A stretch of 38,726 nucleotides of DNA from Bacillota bacterium (lineage in GTDB: Bacteria; Bacillota_E; Symbiobacteriia; Symbiobacteriales; Symbiobacteriaceae), in contig QGVE01000009.1 of the NCBI GenBank assembly GCA_003242675.1, positions 1 to 38,726 of the forward strand, read 5' to 3'. A model generated the notes under the pieces. That model was not told where the DNA came from. It saw nothing but the letters and a program-made list of their open reading frames with translations, and did no database searches. Of the stretch, positions 24,037 through 32,201 are shown piece after piece. Made by a program: the position numbers and the translations under genes. Within the stretch, counting starts at the first letter, position 1. Every line of letters starts with the position of its first letter.

Positions 24037-25083
24037 ATGGTCGAGTTTCGGGGCGTGTCGAAACGATTTGATTCGACCGAAGCCCTCACCGATCTAACCC
24101 TCGAAATTCGTCCGGGCGAGTTCCTGACGCTTCTCGGGCCCAGCGGCTGCGGCAAGACCACGACCCTCAGGCTGCTGGCCGGCTTCGAGGAGCCCACCTC
24201 CGGAGAGATCTGGCTGGCGGGCAGACCCGTGCAGGGACTCCCACCCCACAAGCGGCCTGTCAACACGGTGTTCCAGCACTACGCGCTGTTCCCGCACATG
24301 ACCGTGTTCGACAACGTCGCGTTCGGCCTGCGCATGAAGCGGATGCCTCCGGCCGAGATCCGGCGGCGGGTGAGCGAAGCCCTGGAGTTGGTTCGGCTGG
24401 GCGACATGGGGCAGCGACGTCCCCATGAGCTGTCCGGCGGGCAGCAGCAGCGGGTCGCCCTGGCGCGCGCCCTGGTGATGGAGCCCAAGGTGCTGCTGCT
24501 GGACGAGCCGCTGGGGGCGCTCGACCTCCAGCTCAGGCGCGCGATGCAGGTGGAACTCAGGCAGCTCCAGCGGAAGCTGGGAGCCACCTTCCTATACGTG
24601 ACGCACGACCAGGAGGAAGCGCTCGCGATGTCGGACCGCATCGCGGTAATGCGCAACGGCCGGGTAGAGCAGGTCGGCACTCCCGAGGAGGTCTACCTGC
24701 GCCCGGCCACCCGCTTCGTGGCGCAGTTCCTGGGCGAGGCGAACCTGCTGGAGGGCGAGGGGGGCCCCAACGGGCGCCTGCGGTGGGGCGACTACGACCT
24801 GCAGGTGAACCGCTATGTGCCGCCCGGGAAGGCGACGGTCGCCCTGCGGCCCGAGCAGGTCCAGGTGCGGTGGCCCGGCTCCACGGAGCCGCCGAAACCG
24901 GCGGAGAACCGGGTGTACGGCATCGTGGCCGAGCGGCTCTTCGTCGGCACGGGCACCCGCCTGATGGTGGAGGTCGCCGGCCGCCGGCTGGCCGCACTGC
25001 TGCCGGCGGGCCCCGGGCCCGACATCGGCGACCAGGTCGAGCTCCGCTTCGCCGCGGAGCACTGCGTGGTGGTGGCGCCGTGA
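24037..25083 (+). CDS. potA: spermidine/putrescine ABC transporter ATPase PotA
   Basis: PotA powers polyamine import. Walker A is GPSGCGKTT (34-42), the signature is LSGGQQQR, Walker B is [12 protein letters not shown], and the switch His is in [11 protein letters not shown]-terminal TOBE regulatory domain (about 270-345) is present, as usual for PotA, giving 348 aa. ATG 24037 gives the standard start [11 protein letters not shown]; the ribosome binding site (GTGAGG, about 13 bases upstream) is poorly spaced. The stop overlaps potB by 4 bases (GTGA). The full order potABCD is present, supporting polyamine rather than another substrate of the same subfamily. Confidence 0.95.
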   Translation: MVEFRGVSKRFDSTEALTDLTLEIRPGEFLTLLGPSGCGKTTTLRLLAGFEEPTSGEIWLAGRPVQGLPPHKRPVNTVFQHYALFPHMTVFDNVAFGLRMKRMPPAEIRRRVSEALELVRLGDMGQRRPHELSGGQQQRVALARALVMEPKVLLLDEPLGALDLQLRRAMQVELRQLQRKLGATFLYVTHDQEEALAMSDRIAVMRNGRVEQVGTPEEVYLRPATRFVAQFLGEANLLEGEGGPNGRLRWGDYDLQVNRYVPPGKATVALRPEQVQVRWPGSTEPPKPAENRVYGIVAERLFVGTGTRLMVEVAGRRLAALLPAGPGPDIGDQVELRFAAEHCVVVAP

Positions 25084-25931
25084 GCCGCCGGGCAGCCTGG
25101 GCCATACTGGCCCCCGCGGTGATCTGGCTCCTGGCCCTGGTGGCCGTCCCCATGGCCCTGATGCTCGTCTACAGCTTGGCGGCCGGCATCGCGCCGGACT
25201 CGCCCTGGCCCCGGGGGTTCACGCTGGAGCACTACGCCCGCCTGCTGGATCCCCTCTACCTACGCATCTTCGTGCGCTCGGTGGTGCAGGCCGCGCTGGC
25301 GACGCTGTTCTGCCTGGTCCTGGGCTACCCCCTCGCGTACTACATCGCGCGCAGCCCGGCGAAGCGGCGGGGCCGGCTGCTTCTCCTGGTGGTCATCCCC
25401 TTCTGGACCAACTTCCTGGTGCGCACCTACGCCCTGATGGTGCTGATGCGGGCGCAGGGGGTCATAAATTCTCTGCTTATGGCCATCGGGGTGATTGACG
25501 ACCCCCTCCCCCTCCTCTATAATGAGGCGGCGGTGCAGGTCGGGCTCGTCTACACCCTGCTGCCCCTGCTCGTCCTGCCCCTGTACGCGAACCTGGAGAA
25601 GCTGGACGACCGGCTGCTGGCCGCCGCGCAGGACCTGGGCGCGAGCCCCTGGGCCGCGTTCTGGGCGGTGACCTGGCCGCTTTCGCGGCCCGGCGTGCTG
25701 GTCGGGTCGATGATGGTCTTCATCTCGGCCTTCGGCATGTACCTGGTGCCCGACCTCATGGGCGGCGCCCGGTCGGTGATGATCGGCAACCTGATCCAGA
25801 ACCAGTTCCTGCAGGCGCGCAACTGGCCCTTCGGCGCGGCGGCCTCCCTGACCCTGACCGCCGTCGTGCTGGTCGTCGCGCTGCTGGTGCAGCGGGCCGG
25901 GGGCCTGGGCGGCGGGGAGGTGAAGCGGTGA
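25080..25931 (+). CDS. potB: spermidine/putrescine ABC transporter permease PotB
   Basis: This is one of the two membrane subunits of the polyamine importer. The 283-aa protein has six predicted helices and the EAA loop near [20 protein letters not shown], which docks with the ATPase. [11 protein letters not shown] is typical of PotB. The start is GTG 25080, overlapping the potA stop by 4 bases; translation is probably coupled. The stop overlaps potC in the same way. Confidence 0.94.
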   Translation: MSRRAAWAILAPAVIWLLALVAVPMALMLVYSLAAGIAPDSPWPRGFTLEHYARLLDPLYLRIFVRSVVQAALATLFCLVLGYPLAYYIARSPAKRRGRLLLLVVIPFWTNFLVRTYALMVLMRAQGVINSLLMAIGVIDDPLPLLYNEAAVQVGLVYTLLPLLVLPLYANLEKLDDRLLAAAQDLGASPWAAFWAVTWPLSRPGVLVGSMMVFISAFGMYLVPDLMGGARSVMIGNLIQNQFLQARNWPFGAAASLTLTAVVLVVALLVQRAGGLGGGEVKR

Positions 25932-26704
25932 AGCGGGGCGGCGGCTGGCTGCGGCTGCACGCCGCACTGGTCTACGGGTTCCTGTACGCGCCGATCTTCC
26001 TGCTCGTCATCCTGTCCTTCAACAGTTCGCGCACCAGCACGGTCTGGAAGGGGTTCACGCTGAACTGGTACCTGCGGCTCTTCCAGAACCGGCTGCTGTG
26101 GGAAGCGGTCCAGAACAGCCTGATCATCGCCGCCGCGACCGCGGTCATCGCGACGGCCCTGGGCACCGCGGCGGCGCTCGCGCTCCACAGGCGCCGCCTG
26201 CCCGGCCGGCTCTGGATCGAGGGGCTGTTGTACGTGCCCCTGGTCCTCCCCGACATCGTGCTGGGTGTGGGCGCGCTGGTGCTGTTCACGGCCCTGGGGA
26301 TCTCCCTCGGCCTGGGCACTATCCTGGCTGCACACGTCGGAACCTCGATCTCCTATGTGGTCCTGGTGCTGCGGGCACGACTGAGCGACATGGACGAGCG
26401 GCTGGAGGAGGCCGCGCGCGACCTGGGCGCCACCTCATGGCAGACCCTGCGGTACGTGACGCTTCCCCTGCTGATGCCGGCCATCGTCGCCGCCGTGCTG
26501 CTCTCCTTCACCCTCTCTCTGGATGACTTCATCCTCTCGTTCTTCACCGCAGGCCCGGGGTCCACAACTCTGCCCCTGCGCATCTACGGAATGCTGAAGA
26601 CCGGCCTCACCCCTGAGGTGAATGCCCTGTCCACCATCCTGGTGCTGGTGACGGGCATCGCCACCACCCTTTACCTCCGGCTGACGGAGAACCGAATTTC
26701 GTAA
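25928..26704 (+). CDS. potC: spermidine/putrescine ABC transporter permease PotC
   Basis: This second membrane subunit has 258 aa and six predicted helices. It contains FNSSRTSTVWKGFTLNWY early on, the EAA loop near AARDLGATSWQTLRYVTLP, and the family segment SLDDFILSFFTAGPGSTTLP. The start is GTG 25928, overlapping the potB stop by 4 bases, with GGGGAGGTGA upstream. Confidence 0.95.
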   Translation: MKRGGGWLRLHAALVYGFLYAPIFLLVILSFNSSRTSTVWKGFTLNWYLRLFQNRLLWEAVQNSLIIAAATAVIATALGTAAALALHRRRLPGRLWIEGLLYVPLVLPDIVLGVGALVLFTALGISLGLGTILAAHVGTSISYVVLVLRARLSDMDERLEEAARDLGATSWQTLRYVTLPLLMPAIVAAVLLSFTLSLDDFILSFFTAGPGSTTLPLRIYGMLKTGLTPEVNALSTILVLVTGIATTLYLRLTENRIS

Positions 26705-26727
26705 GGTTGCGGGAGGAAAAGAGCGGA

Positions 26728-27837
26728 ATGAAGAAGCGTGTGGGGTTCGCGCTGGCCGCGCTGCTCGCAGCGGCCGTCGCCCTGTCGGGATGCTCAGTCG
26801 GAGGGAGCAAGGGCCAGGCGTCTGACCTGCCGCGGCCCGAGCGGGATCCGAGCGTGGACATGAGCCGGCTCTCCGCCGAGCTCAACGTGTTCACCTGGAC
26901 AGAGTACCTGCCCCAGTCCATCATCCGGGAGTTCGAACGGCTGTATGGCGTGCGGGTCAACTACGACACCTACTCCAGCAACGAGGAGATGCACGCCAAG
27001 CTGAAGGCCGGCGCCTCGGGCTACGACATCATCATCCCCGAGATCTACATGGTGAAGGTGCTGCGCCGGGAAGGGCTGCTGGAGGAGCTGGACCACAGCA
27101 ACATCCCCAACCTGAAGAACATCGATGAGCGCTTCCGCGGGCTCGACCATGACCCGGAGCTCAAGTACTCCGTGCCCTACGTGTGGGGCACCACGGGCAT
27201 CATCATCAACACGGAGAAGATCAGCCCGGACCAGGTCAAGACGTGGGAAGACCTGTGGAACCCCGCGTTCCAGGGCAAGCTGGTGGTGCCGGACGACGCC
27301 CGGGAGATGATCGGCATCGCCCTGCGCACCGAAGGGCACGGCGTGAACACCACCGACCCGGAGGCGCTGGCCAGGGCCAAGGAGAAGCTGAAGGCGCTGA
27401 AGCCCAACATCAAGGCCTTCAACAGCGACAGCCCGAAGGACCTGCTGCTCGGCGGTGAGGTCTGGGGCGGCGTGGTCTGGAGCGGCGAGGCCGCCCTGGT
27501 GATGCGGGAGAGCGACGCCTTCCAGTTCATCCTGCCGCCCGAGGGCGTGACCATGTGGGTCGACAACGTGGCCATCCCGAAGGGCGCGCCGCACAAGTAC
27601 ACCGCCGAGGTGTTCATCAACTTCCTGCTGGATCCGCTGGTCAGCGCCCGCATCTCCGCCGAGTACCCCTACGGCAACCCCAACAAGGCGGCCATGCCGT
27701 ATGTCCCCGCCGAGGACCTGGCCAACCCGGCCATCAACCCGCCGGCGGAGTGGCTGAGGAACGCGGAGTCGCTGGACGACCTGGGCGACGAGATGAACCA
27801 GGTGTACGACCAGGTCTGGACCGAAATCAAAGGCTGA
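26728..27837 (+). CDS. potD: spermidine/putrescine-binding lipoprotein PotD
   Basis: PotD is the extracellular polyamine receptor. It has a lipoprotein signal with LSGC (Cys22 lipidated). The mature part starts LNVFTWTEYLPQSIIREFE, typical of PotD/PotF. Acidic and aromatic residues expected in the polyamine pocket occur in YVWGTTGI and WSGEAALVM. At 369 aa it is complete. ATG 26728 is favoured by GGGAGGAAAAG upstream; a TTG at 26707 would add a non-signal extension. It is last in the operon, 23 bases after potC, and followed by a terminator hairpin. Confidence 0.95.
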   Translation: MKKRVGFALAALLAAAVALSGCSVGGSKGQASDLPRPERDPSVDMSRLSAELNVFTWTEYLPQSIIREFERLYGVRVNYDTYSSNEEMHAKLKAGASGYDIIIPEIYMVKVLRREGLLEELDHSNIPNLKNIDERFRGLDHDPELKYSVPYVWGTTGIIINTEKISPDQVKTWEDLWNPAFQGKLVVPDDAREMIGIALRTEGHGVNTTDPEALARAKEKLKALKPNIKAFNSDSPKDLLLGGEVWGGVVWSGEAALVMRESDAFQFILPPEGVTMWVDNVAIPKGAPHKYTAEVFINFLLDPLVSARISAEYPYGNPNKAAMPYVPAEDLANPAINPPAEWLRNAESLDDLGDEMNQVYDQVWTEIKG

Positions 27838-27842
27838 TGAGC

Positions 27843-27868
27843 GCGGGGAGCGGACCACCGCTCCCCGC
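27843..27868 (+). terminator. hairpin terminator after potD
   Basis: A perfect 11-bp stem (27843-27853 with 27858-27868) has an ACCA loop and begins 5 bases after the potD stop. Only TT follows the stem, so termination may be incomplete. Confidence 0.7.
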
Positions 27869-27920
27869 TTGATCCGTTCCGGCAGGATCTTGCCTGCGCG
27901 CGTGCGAATTTTGTTGCGGC

Positions 27921-27973
27921 CCCGGGCCCGTCCTGCCGGCCGCCGCGAGGGCGGACGGCAGGACGGGCCCGGG
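27921..27973. repeat. 18-bp perfect inverted repeat between potD and nfo
   Basis: Arms 27921-27938 and 27956-27973 are perfectly complementary and almost all GC, with a 17-base spacer that can itself form a 4-bp stem. There is no U-run on either side. It lies 32 bases before the nfo start, where it could insulate transcription or fold in the nfo leader. Confidence 0.75.
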
Positions 27974-28005
27974 CAGGGCACACTGAACAGTCGAGGTGAA
28001 CGGCC

Positions 28006-28836
28006 ATGAAACTCGGGTGCCACATCAGCATCAGCCAGGGGTTCCCCCAGGCGGTGGAGAGCGCCCACAAGCTGGGCTGCGAGGCGTTCCAGTTCTTCAC
28101 CAAGAACCCGCGCGGGTTCCGGGGCAAGCCCGCCGATCCCGAAGCCGCAGCCCGCGGCCGGGCCCTCATGGCGCAGTACGGCCTGGTGGCGATCGCCCAC
28201 GCCCCGTACATCACCAACCTGTCCACCCCCGACCCGGAGCTGCAGGCGCTCTCCATCGCCTCGCTGAAGCTGGACCTGGAGAACGCCGAGGCGTACGGCG
28301 CCATCGGCTGCGTCTGCCACATGGGCAAGCACATGGGGGAAGGCGAGGCCAGCGGCCTGGCGCGCATGGTGGAGACGCTCAACCGGCTGCTGGAGGCGTA
28401 CACGGGCCCCTGCCAGCTGCTCCTGGAGAACACGGCCGGCCAGGGCTCGGAGCTGGGCACCCGCCTCGAGGAGCTGATGGAGGTGCGCAGCCGGGTGGAG
28501 CAGCCCGAGCGCATCGCCTTCTGCTTCGACACGTGCCACGCCTTCGCCGCCGGCATCTACCGGCCGGAGGAGTGGGAGGACTTCGTCGCGCACGCCCGCG
28601 CCATCGGGTACTGGGACCTGCTGAAGGCCGTTCACCTGAACGACTCCAAGTTCGAGCACGGCAGCCGGAAGGACCGGCACGCCAACCTGGGTAAGGGGTT
28701 CATCGGCGAGGCGGGCATCGCGCGGCTTCTGCGCTCCGGCGCCTTCGAGGGCCTGCCCGTCGTGCTGGAGACCCCGGTGAGCGACGAGGCGGAGTACGGC
28801 CCGGAGATCGCCTACGCCCGGTCGCTGCTGGCGTGA
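28006..28836 (+). CDS. nfo: endonuclease IV (AP endonuclease)
   Basis: Nfo cuts DNA 5' of abasic sites in base-excision repair, using three zinc ions in a TIM barrel. The start MKLGCHISI is typical, followed by FQFFTKNPRGF, LLLENTAGQG (metal Glu), CFDTCHAFAAG and the signature HLNDSKFEHGSRKDRH. At 276 aa it is complete. ATG 28006 has GAGGTGA 6 bases upstream. It is monocistronic, with its own terminator. Confidence 0.97.
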   Translation: MKLGCHISISQGFPQAVESAHKLGCEAFQFFTKNPRGFRGKPADPEAAARGRALMAQYGLVAIAHAPYITNLSTPDPELQALSIASLKLDLENAEAYGAIGCVCHMGKHMGEGEASGLARMVETLNRLLEAYTGPCQLLLENTAGQGSELGTRLEELMEVRSRVEQPERIAFCFDTCHAFAAGIYRPEEWEDFVAHARAIGYWDLLKAVHLNDSKFEHGSRKDRHANLGKGFIGEAGIARLLRSGAFEGLPVVLETPVSDEAEYGPEIAYARSLLA

Positions 28837-28878
28837 CGGCGCGGGCGTGGCCGCAGGGAAGCATCCCGCAGCGTTCGG

Positions 28879-28925
28879 CAGCCTGACCGCTTCCACCCCG
28901 GGGGGATGCGGTCAGGCTGTTTTCT
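28879..28925 (+). terminator. intrinsic terminator of nfo
   Basis: A perfect 12-bp stem (28879-28890 with 28908-28919) is followed by TTTTCTT. The 196 bases that follow (28926-29121) show GC-rich inverted repeats, then an unusually AT-rich stretch (about 29045-29095) that probably holds the azlCD promoter; no hexamer pair there is convincing. Confidence 0.88.
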
Positions 28926-29121
28926 TGTGCGCCGCGCCGGTCCACCATGGCCCGGGGCTCCCCGGCCGGGCGGAGAGCCGGTCTCGCTGGATGCGCCGGG
29001 CTGCCGGTTCGCGGCTTCCTGGCCATGCGATCCCGGCATCTGCAGGTAAACCCAGTAGGATTTTGTGCTTTAAAGTCTAATAGGGTTACTTTAGTTCACT
29101 GACCCCGGAGGTGTCCACCGC

Positions 29122-29826
29122 ATGGCTTCACCGCAGACGCTGCCCAGCCTGCCGCCGGCCACCTTTGCCGCCGGCATGCGGGCTGCGCTGCCGATCGTCC
29201 TCGGCTACCTGCCCATCGGCTTTGCGTTCGGCGTCCTCGCCCAGACCGCCGGGTTTTCGGTCGCGGAAGCGGGGCTCATGTCGCTGCTCGTGTACGCCGG
29301 CTCGGCGCAGTTCATCGGCGCGGAGATGGTCGCCGCGGGCGCGGCAGCCCCTGCGATCATCTCCACGACGTTCCTCGTCAACCTGCGGCATCTCCTCCTC
29401 AGCACCGCCCTCCTGCCGTCCTTCCGGCAGAACCCCCCAGCCGTCAACGCGCTGCTCTCCTACGGCATCACCGACGAGACCTTTGCGGTGAACGCCTCCC
29501 TGCTGCGCGGCCGCCCCATCGGCCCGGCGTTCGTCGCCGGTCTGCACATCACATCCCAGGCCAGCTGGATCGCCGCCTCGATCGCCGGGGCGCTCGCCGG
29601 CGGCATCGCGACCAACCAGGAGGCGCTGGGCCTGGATTTCGCCCTGTCGGCGATGTTCATCGGCCTGCTGGTTCCCCAGCTGCGGGGAGAAGGGGCGAAT
29701 CGCCGCAGGATCGCGGCCGTGGTGGCCGCTGCCGTCGCCGTGGCGATGGGGCTCCTGGGCCAGCCCAGCTGGGGCGTGATCGCGGCCACCGTCGTCGCCG
29801 CCACCGTGGGAGTGATGCTGCGGTGA
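29122..29826 (+). CDS. azlC: branched-chain amino acid exporter large subunit AzlC
   Basis: AzlC is the larger membrane subunit of an AzlCD exporter that removes branched-chain amino acids or their analogues. It is very hydrophobic, with family motifs GYLPIGFAFG, YAGSAQFIGAE, NLRHLLLS and SYGITDETFA. At 234 aa it is standard. ATG 29122 has GGAGGTG 7 bases upstream. It overlaps azlD, with which it forms a two-gene operon. Confidence 0.95.
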   Translation: MASPQTLPSLPPATFAAGMRAALPIVLGYLPIGFAFGVLAQTAGFSVAEAGLMSLLVYAGSAQFIGAEMVAAGAAAPAIISTTFLVNLRHLLLSTALLPSFRQNPPAVNALLSYGITDETFAVNASLLRGRPIGPAFVAGLHITSQASWIAASIAGALAGGIATNQEALGLDFALSAMFIGLLVPQLRGEGANRRRIAAVVAAAVAVAMGLLGQPSWGVIAATVVAATVGVMLR

Positions 29827-30152
29827 TGAGCGTCCGCACCGAGGTCCTGCTGCTCTTCCTCGGCATGGCCCTGGTCACGTACCTGCCCCGGATGCTGCCC
29901 ATCGTGTTGCTGAGCCGGTTCCGGATGCCGCCCCTCCTGCAGAAGTGGCTGGAGTTCATCCCGGCGGCGGTGCTCTCGGCGCTGCTCGCCCAGGGCCTCC
30001 TGCTGGACGGCGGCAAGCTTGCCCTCCCGCCGGACAACCTGGCCCTGCTGGCGGCCATCCCGGCCTTCGCCGTGGCCATCCGGACCCGCAGCCTGATGGG
30101 CACCGTGGTCGCCGGCATCGCCGCGATGGCCCTGTTGCGGGCCTTCCTGTGA
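29823..30152 (+). CDS. azlD: branched-chain amino acid exporter small subunit AzlD
   Basis: AzlD is the small membrane partner of AzlC. It shows the family feature VTYLPRMLPIVLLSRFRMPPLLQKWLEFIPAAVL in its first half and four hydrophobic helices in 109 aa. The start is GTG 29823 (GTGA overlap with the azlC stop) or ATG 29826; either keeps the coupling. Confidence 0.94.
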   Translation: MMSVRTEVLLLFLGMALVTYLPRMLPIVLLSRFRMPPLLQKWLEFIPAAVLSALLAQGLLLDGGKLALPPDNLALLAAIPAFAVAIRTRSLMGTVVAGIAAMALLRAFL

Positions 30153-30267
30153 CACCCACCGCCAAGCACGTTGCTCACGCACACCCCACTGCCCCCCCCC
30201 AGGGCCGACGCTTCCGCTTCCCAACGCTAACCGCCGACTCCCACCGCTCACTGCCGGCCGCCAACCG

Positions 30268-30365
30268 CTCACCACTCACCACTCACTACTCACCACTCAC
30301 TACTCACGACTCACCTCTCACCTCTCACCTCTCACGGCTCACTGCTCACAACGCACGTCTCAATG
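30268..30365. repeat. 14-unit tandem heptamer array (CTCACNN)
   Basis: Twelve consecutive 7-base units begin exactly CTCAC with two variable bases (CA, CA, TA, CA, TA, GA, CT, CT, CT, GG, TG, AA). A CGCACGT unit and a final CTCAATG unit follow, in perfect 7-base phase. On the minus strand the unit reads GTGAG. The final units overlap the comEA stop codon (30360-30362). More degenerate CGCTCAC/GCTCACG copies lie upstream to about 30169, so the whole 30153-30267 gap looks like decayed repeat. Confidence 0.9.
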
Positions 30366-31067
30366 CGTAACATATGGACGAATTTTCTCCAACGTCTTCG
30401 GTCCGATGCCCGGGACCGCGATCAGGTCATCCACCGACTGGAACGGCCCGTGCTCGCTGCGGTGCGCGAGGATCGCCCGGGCGATGGCCGGGCCGATCCC
30501 CGGCACGGACTCGAGCTCCGCCTGGCCGGCCGTGTTGATGTTGACCAGTGCCGGCCCGCCGGAGCCCGCCCCGCCCACGGTCGCGGTCACCGGCGCGTGG
30601 GTCGCCCCCTGCGCCTTCGGCGGCGGGGGCGCCTGCGGCTCCAGCTCGGACTTCCGGTAGACGTAGATCTTCGCTCCGTCCACGAGCGGCGCCGCCAGGT
30701 TCAGCACGCCGGGCACCGCATCGGGCAGCGGGCCGCCCGCCGCCAGGATGGCGTCGTTCACCCGGGCTCCTTCGGGAAGCGCGTAGACGTCCGGCCGGTG
30801 CACCGCCCCTTCCACGTGGACGATCACCTGGCGGGCAGGCTGCGGCTCGGCCGGCGGCGGCGCGCCGTCCGCAGCCCCGCCGCCCGCACCCGTCGCCACC
30901 ACCCCTTCGCTTTCCTCGAGCTGGGCAAGGAAGGCCGCCGCCTTCAGGGCGCGCTGGTCCGCCTGGTGCAGGACGACCGTCCGCCAGCCCATCCCGGCAA
31001 GGGCGAGCGCCACCAGTGCGGCGACCGCGGCCCGCATCGCGGGCGTGAACTGGACGATGGTACCCAC
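30360..31067 (-). CDS. comEA: competence DNA receptor ComEA
   Basis: ComEA binds double-stranded DNA at the cell surface and passes it to ComEC. A membrane anchor lies at about residues 8-28. It is followed by a Gly/Ala/Pro linker, an SLBB-like domain (VIVHVEGAVHRPDVYALPEG) and a C-terminal helix-hairpin-helix DNA-binding domain (INTAGQAELESVPGIGPAIA and PGIGPKTLEKIRPY). I chose GTG 31067, which has GGGGGTGA 5 bases upstream; GTG 31076 is possible. The 235-aa length is typical. The stop codon lies within the heptamer array. comEC is 7 kb downstream past plus-strand genes, so they cannot share a transcript. Confidence 0.94.
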   Translation of the reverse strand: MGTIVQFTPAMRAAVAALVALALAGMGWRTVVLHQADQRALKAAAFLAQLEESEGVVATGAGGGAADGAPPPAEPQPARQVIVHVEGAVHRPDVYALPEGARVNDAILAAGGPLPDAVPGVLNLAAPLVDGAKIYVYRKSELEPQAPPPPKAQGATHAPVTATVGGAGSGGPALVNINTAGQAELESVPGIGPAIARAILAHRSEHGPFQSVDDLIAVPGIGPKTLEKIRPYVTH

Positions 31068-31075
31068 TTCGGTCA

Positions 31076-31089
31076 CCCCCGAGAGGGGG
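31076..31089 (-). promoter_or_regulatory. hairpin sequestering the comEA ribosome binding site
   Basis: CCCCC (minus strand, 31089-31085) pairs with the GGGGG (31080-31076) that forms the comEA ribosome binding site, with a 4-base loop. Translation may therefore be kept low or be regulated. Confidence 0.45.
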
Positions 31090-31132
31090 AGTTTCGACGC
31101 CGCCCAGATTTTTCCTGCCATATGCTGGAAAA

Positions 31133-31160
31133 GACCCCGCCGGCTGTCTGCGGCGGGGTC
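31133..31160 (-). terminator. intrinsic terminator after the FAH-family gene
   Basis: A perfect 10-bp GC stem (31133-31142 with 31151-31160) is followed on the minus strand by TTTTCC. It starts 7 bases after the stop of the 23-codon frame. Confidence 0.82.
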
Positions 31161-31166
31161 CTGCGC

Positions 31167-31238
31167 TTACTCATGCACTTCGCCCTCTTCGAGCACCTCG
31201 TCCTCGGAGACGAGCCAGGCCGCCGGAAGCGCCGTCAC
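31167..31238 (-). CDS. possible coupled 23-aa acidic peptide
   Basis: GTG 31238 overlaps the stop of the FAH-family gene by 4 bases (GTGA) and reads 23 codons to TAA, just before the terminator. The peptide is strongly acidic at its C-terminus (SEDEVLEEGEVHE). There is no separate ribosome binding site, so it could only be made by reinitiation. It may equally be a chance frame or the trace of an old frameshift. Confidence 0.3.
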   Translation of the reverse strand: MTALPAAWLVSEDEVLEEGEVHE

Positions 31239-32119
31239 TCGCCGACTGCGAAGGTGTTCTCCAGCCGCCCCAGGCCGTCGATCTCGACGGCCACCACGTC
31301 GCCCGGCTTCAGCCAGTCCTTCTCCGGCAGGCCCATGATGACCCCCTCCGGGGTGCCGGTGGCGATGATGTCGCCGGGCTCGAGCGTGATGTACCGGCTG
31401 ATGTACGCGATGAGGTCCGCCACCGGGAACAGCATGTCTCGGGTGTGGCCGTCCTGCCGCAGTTCCCCGTTGCGCCAGAGGCGAATGCGCAGGTTCTGGG
31501 GGTCCGGGACCTCGTCCCGGGTGACCAGGTACGGCCCGATGGGCAGAAAGCCGTCCAGAGTCTTGCCCAGGAGCCACTGGCTCGTGCGCATCTGCAGGTC
31601 GCGGGCGCTCAGGTCGTTGCCGTTGCAGTAGCCCAGCACGCAGTCGAGGGCGGCCTCCGCGGGCACCCGGCGCGCCCGGCGGCCGATCACGACCACCAGC
31701 TCGGCCTCGTAGTCGTACTGCTCGGCCACCTCTGGCAAGACCACCGGCTCACCCGGCCCCGCGATGGCGTTGCCGAACTTGGAGAACAGGACCGGGTGAG
31801 CCGGCACGTCCAGCCGGGCCTCCGCGGCGTGCGCGCGGTAGTTCAGGCCCACGCACAGGATCTTCCCCGGCCTGGGCACGGGCGGCCCCAGGGTCAGATC
31901 AGCCTCGGCGCGGAACAGGTCCGGGTGGTCCTGCGCCCGGGCGACCAGCTCAGCCAGCGGCTCCAGGGCGTCCAGCCCCATGGCAAGCGCCTGGTCCACC
32001 CCTCGGGGCACGCCTTCGCACGCCAGGCGGCGGCAGGCGGCGGCCACGTCCAGGATGCCCCGGTCCGTCCTGACGCCGAGGGCCAGGCCTCCGGGTGTGC
32101 GGTAGGTGACCAGGATCAT
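31235..32119 (-). CDS. fumarylacetoacetate hydrolase family protein
   Basis: This superfamily comprises metal-dependent hydrolases, isomerases and decarboxylases of 2-oxo or 2-hydroxy acids, mostly in aromatic catabolism. The catalytic domain begins KILCVGLNYRAHAAEA. It has the metal ligands in DYEAELVVVIG and GYCNGNDLSARDLQ, and then GKTLDGFLPIGPYL and GDIIATGTPEGV. A small N-terminal domain (1-65) is present, giving 294 aa. ATG 32119 follows AAGGGGGA. It is downstream of the GNAT gene on the same strand, separated by a hairpin. The substrate is unknown; a role in aromatic amino acid breakdown would fit tnaA nearby but is not demonstrated. Confidence 0.92.
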   Translation of the reverse strand: MILVTYRTPGGLALGVRTDRGILDVAAACRRLACEGVPRGVDQALAMGLDALEPLAELVARAQDHPDLFRAEADLTLGPPVPRPGKILCVGLNYRAHAAEARLDVPAHPVLFSKFGNAIAGPGEPVVLPEVAEQYDYEAELVVVIGRRARRVPAEAALDCVLGYCNGNDLSARDLQMRTSQWLLGKTLDGFLPIGPYLVTRDEVPDPQNLRIRLWRNGELRQDGHTRDMLFPVADLIAYISRYITLEPGDIIATGTPEGVIMGLPEKDWLKPGDVVAVEIDGLGRLENTFAVGE

Positions 32120-32163
32120 CGGCCATTCCCCCTTTCGAATCGGCCGGTGTGTGAGGGTCCCAC

Positions 32164-32194
32164 CCACCCGCACCCGTTCGGCGGGTGCAGGTGG
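32164..32194 (-). terminator. hairpin after the GNAT gene
   Basis: A 13-bp stem with one G-U pair on the minus strand (32164-32176 with 32182-32194) and a 5-base loop lies 7 bases after the GNAT stop. There is no U-run. Confidence 0.55.
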
Positions 32195-32201
32195 AACCGC
32201 T

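Noticed and set aside
28926..29121. A riboswitch or promoter in the azlC leader
   Set aside because: The region is AT-rich near its end, but no hexamer pair or known riboswitch core could be supported by reading alone.
30268..30365. The heptamer array as a CRISPR array
   Set aside because: The units are 7 bases with only 2 variable bases; there are no spacers of CRISPR length and no cas genes.
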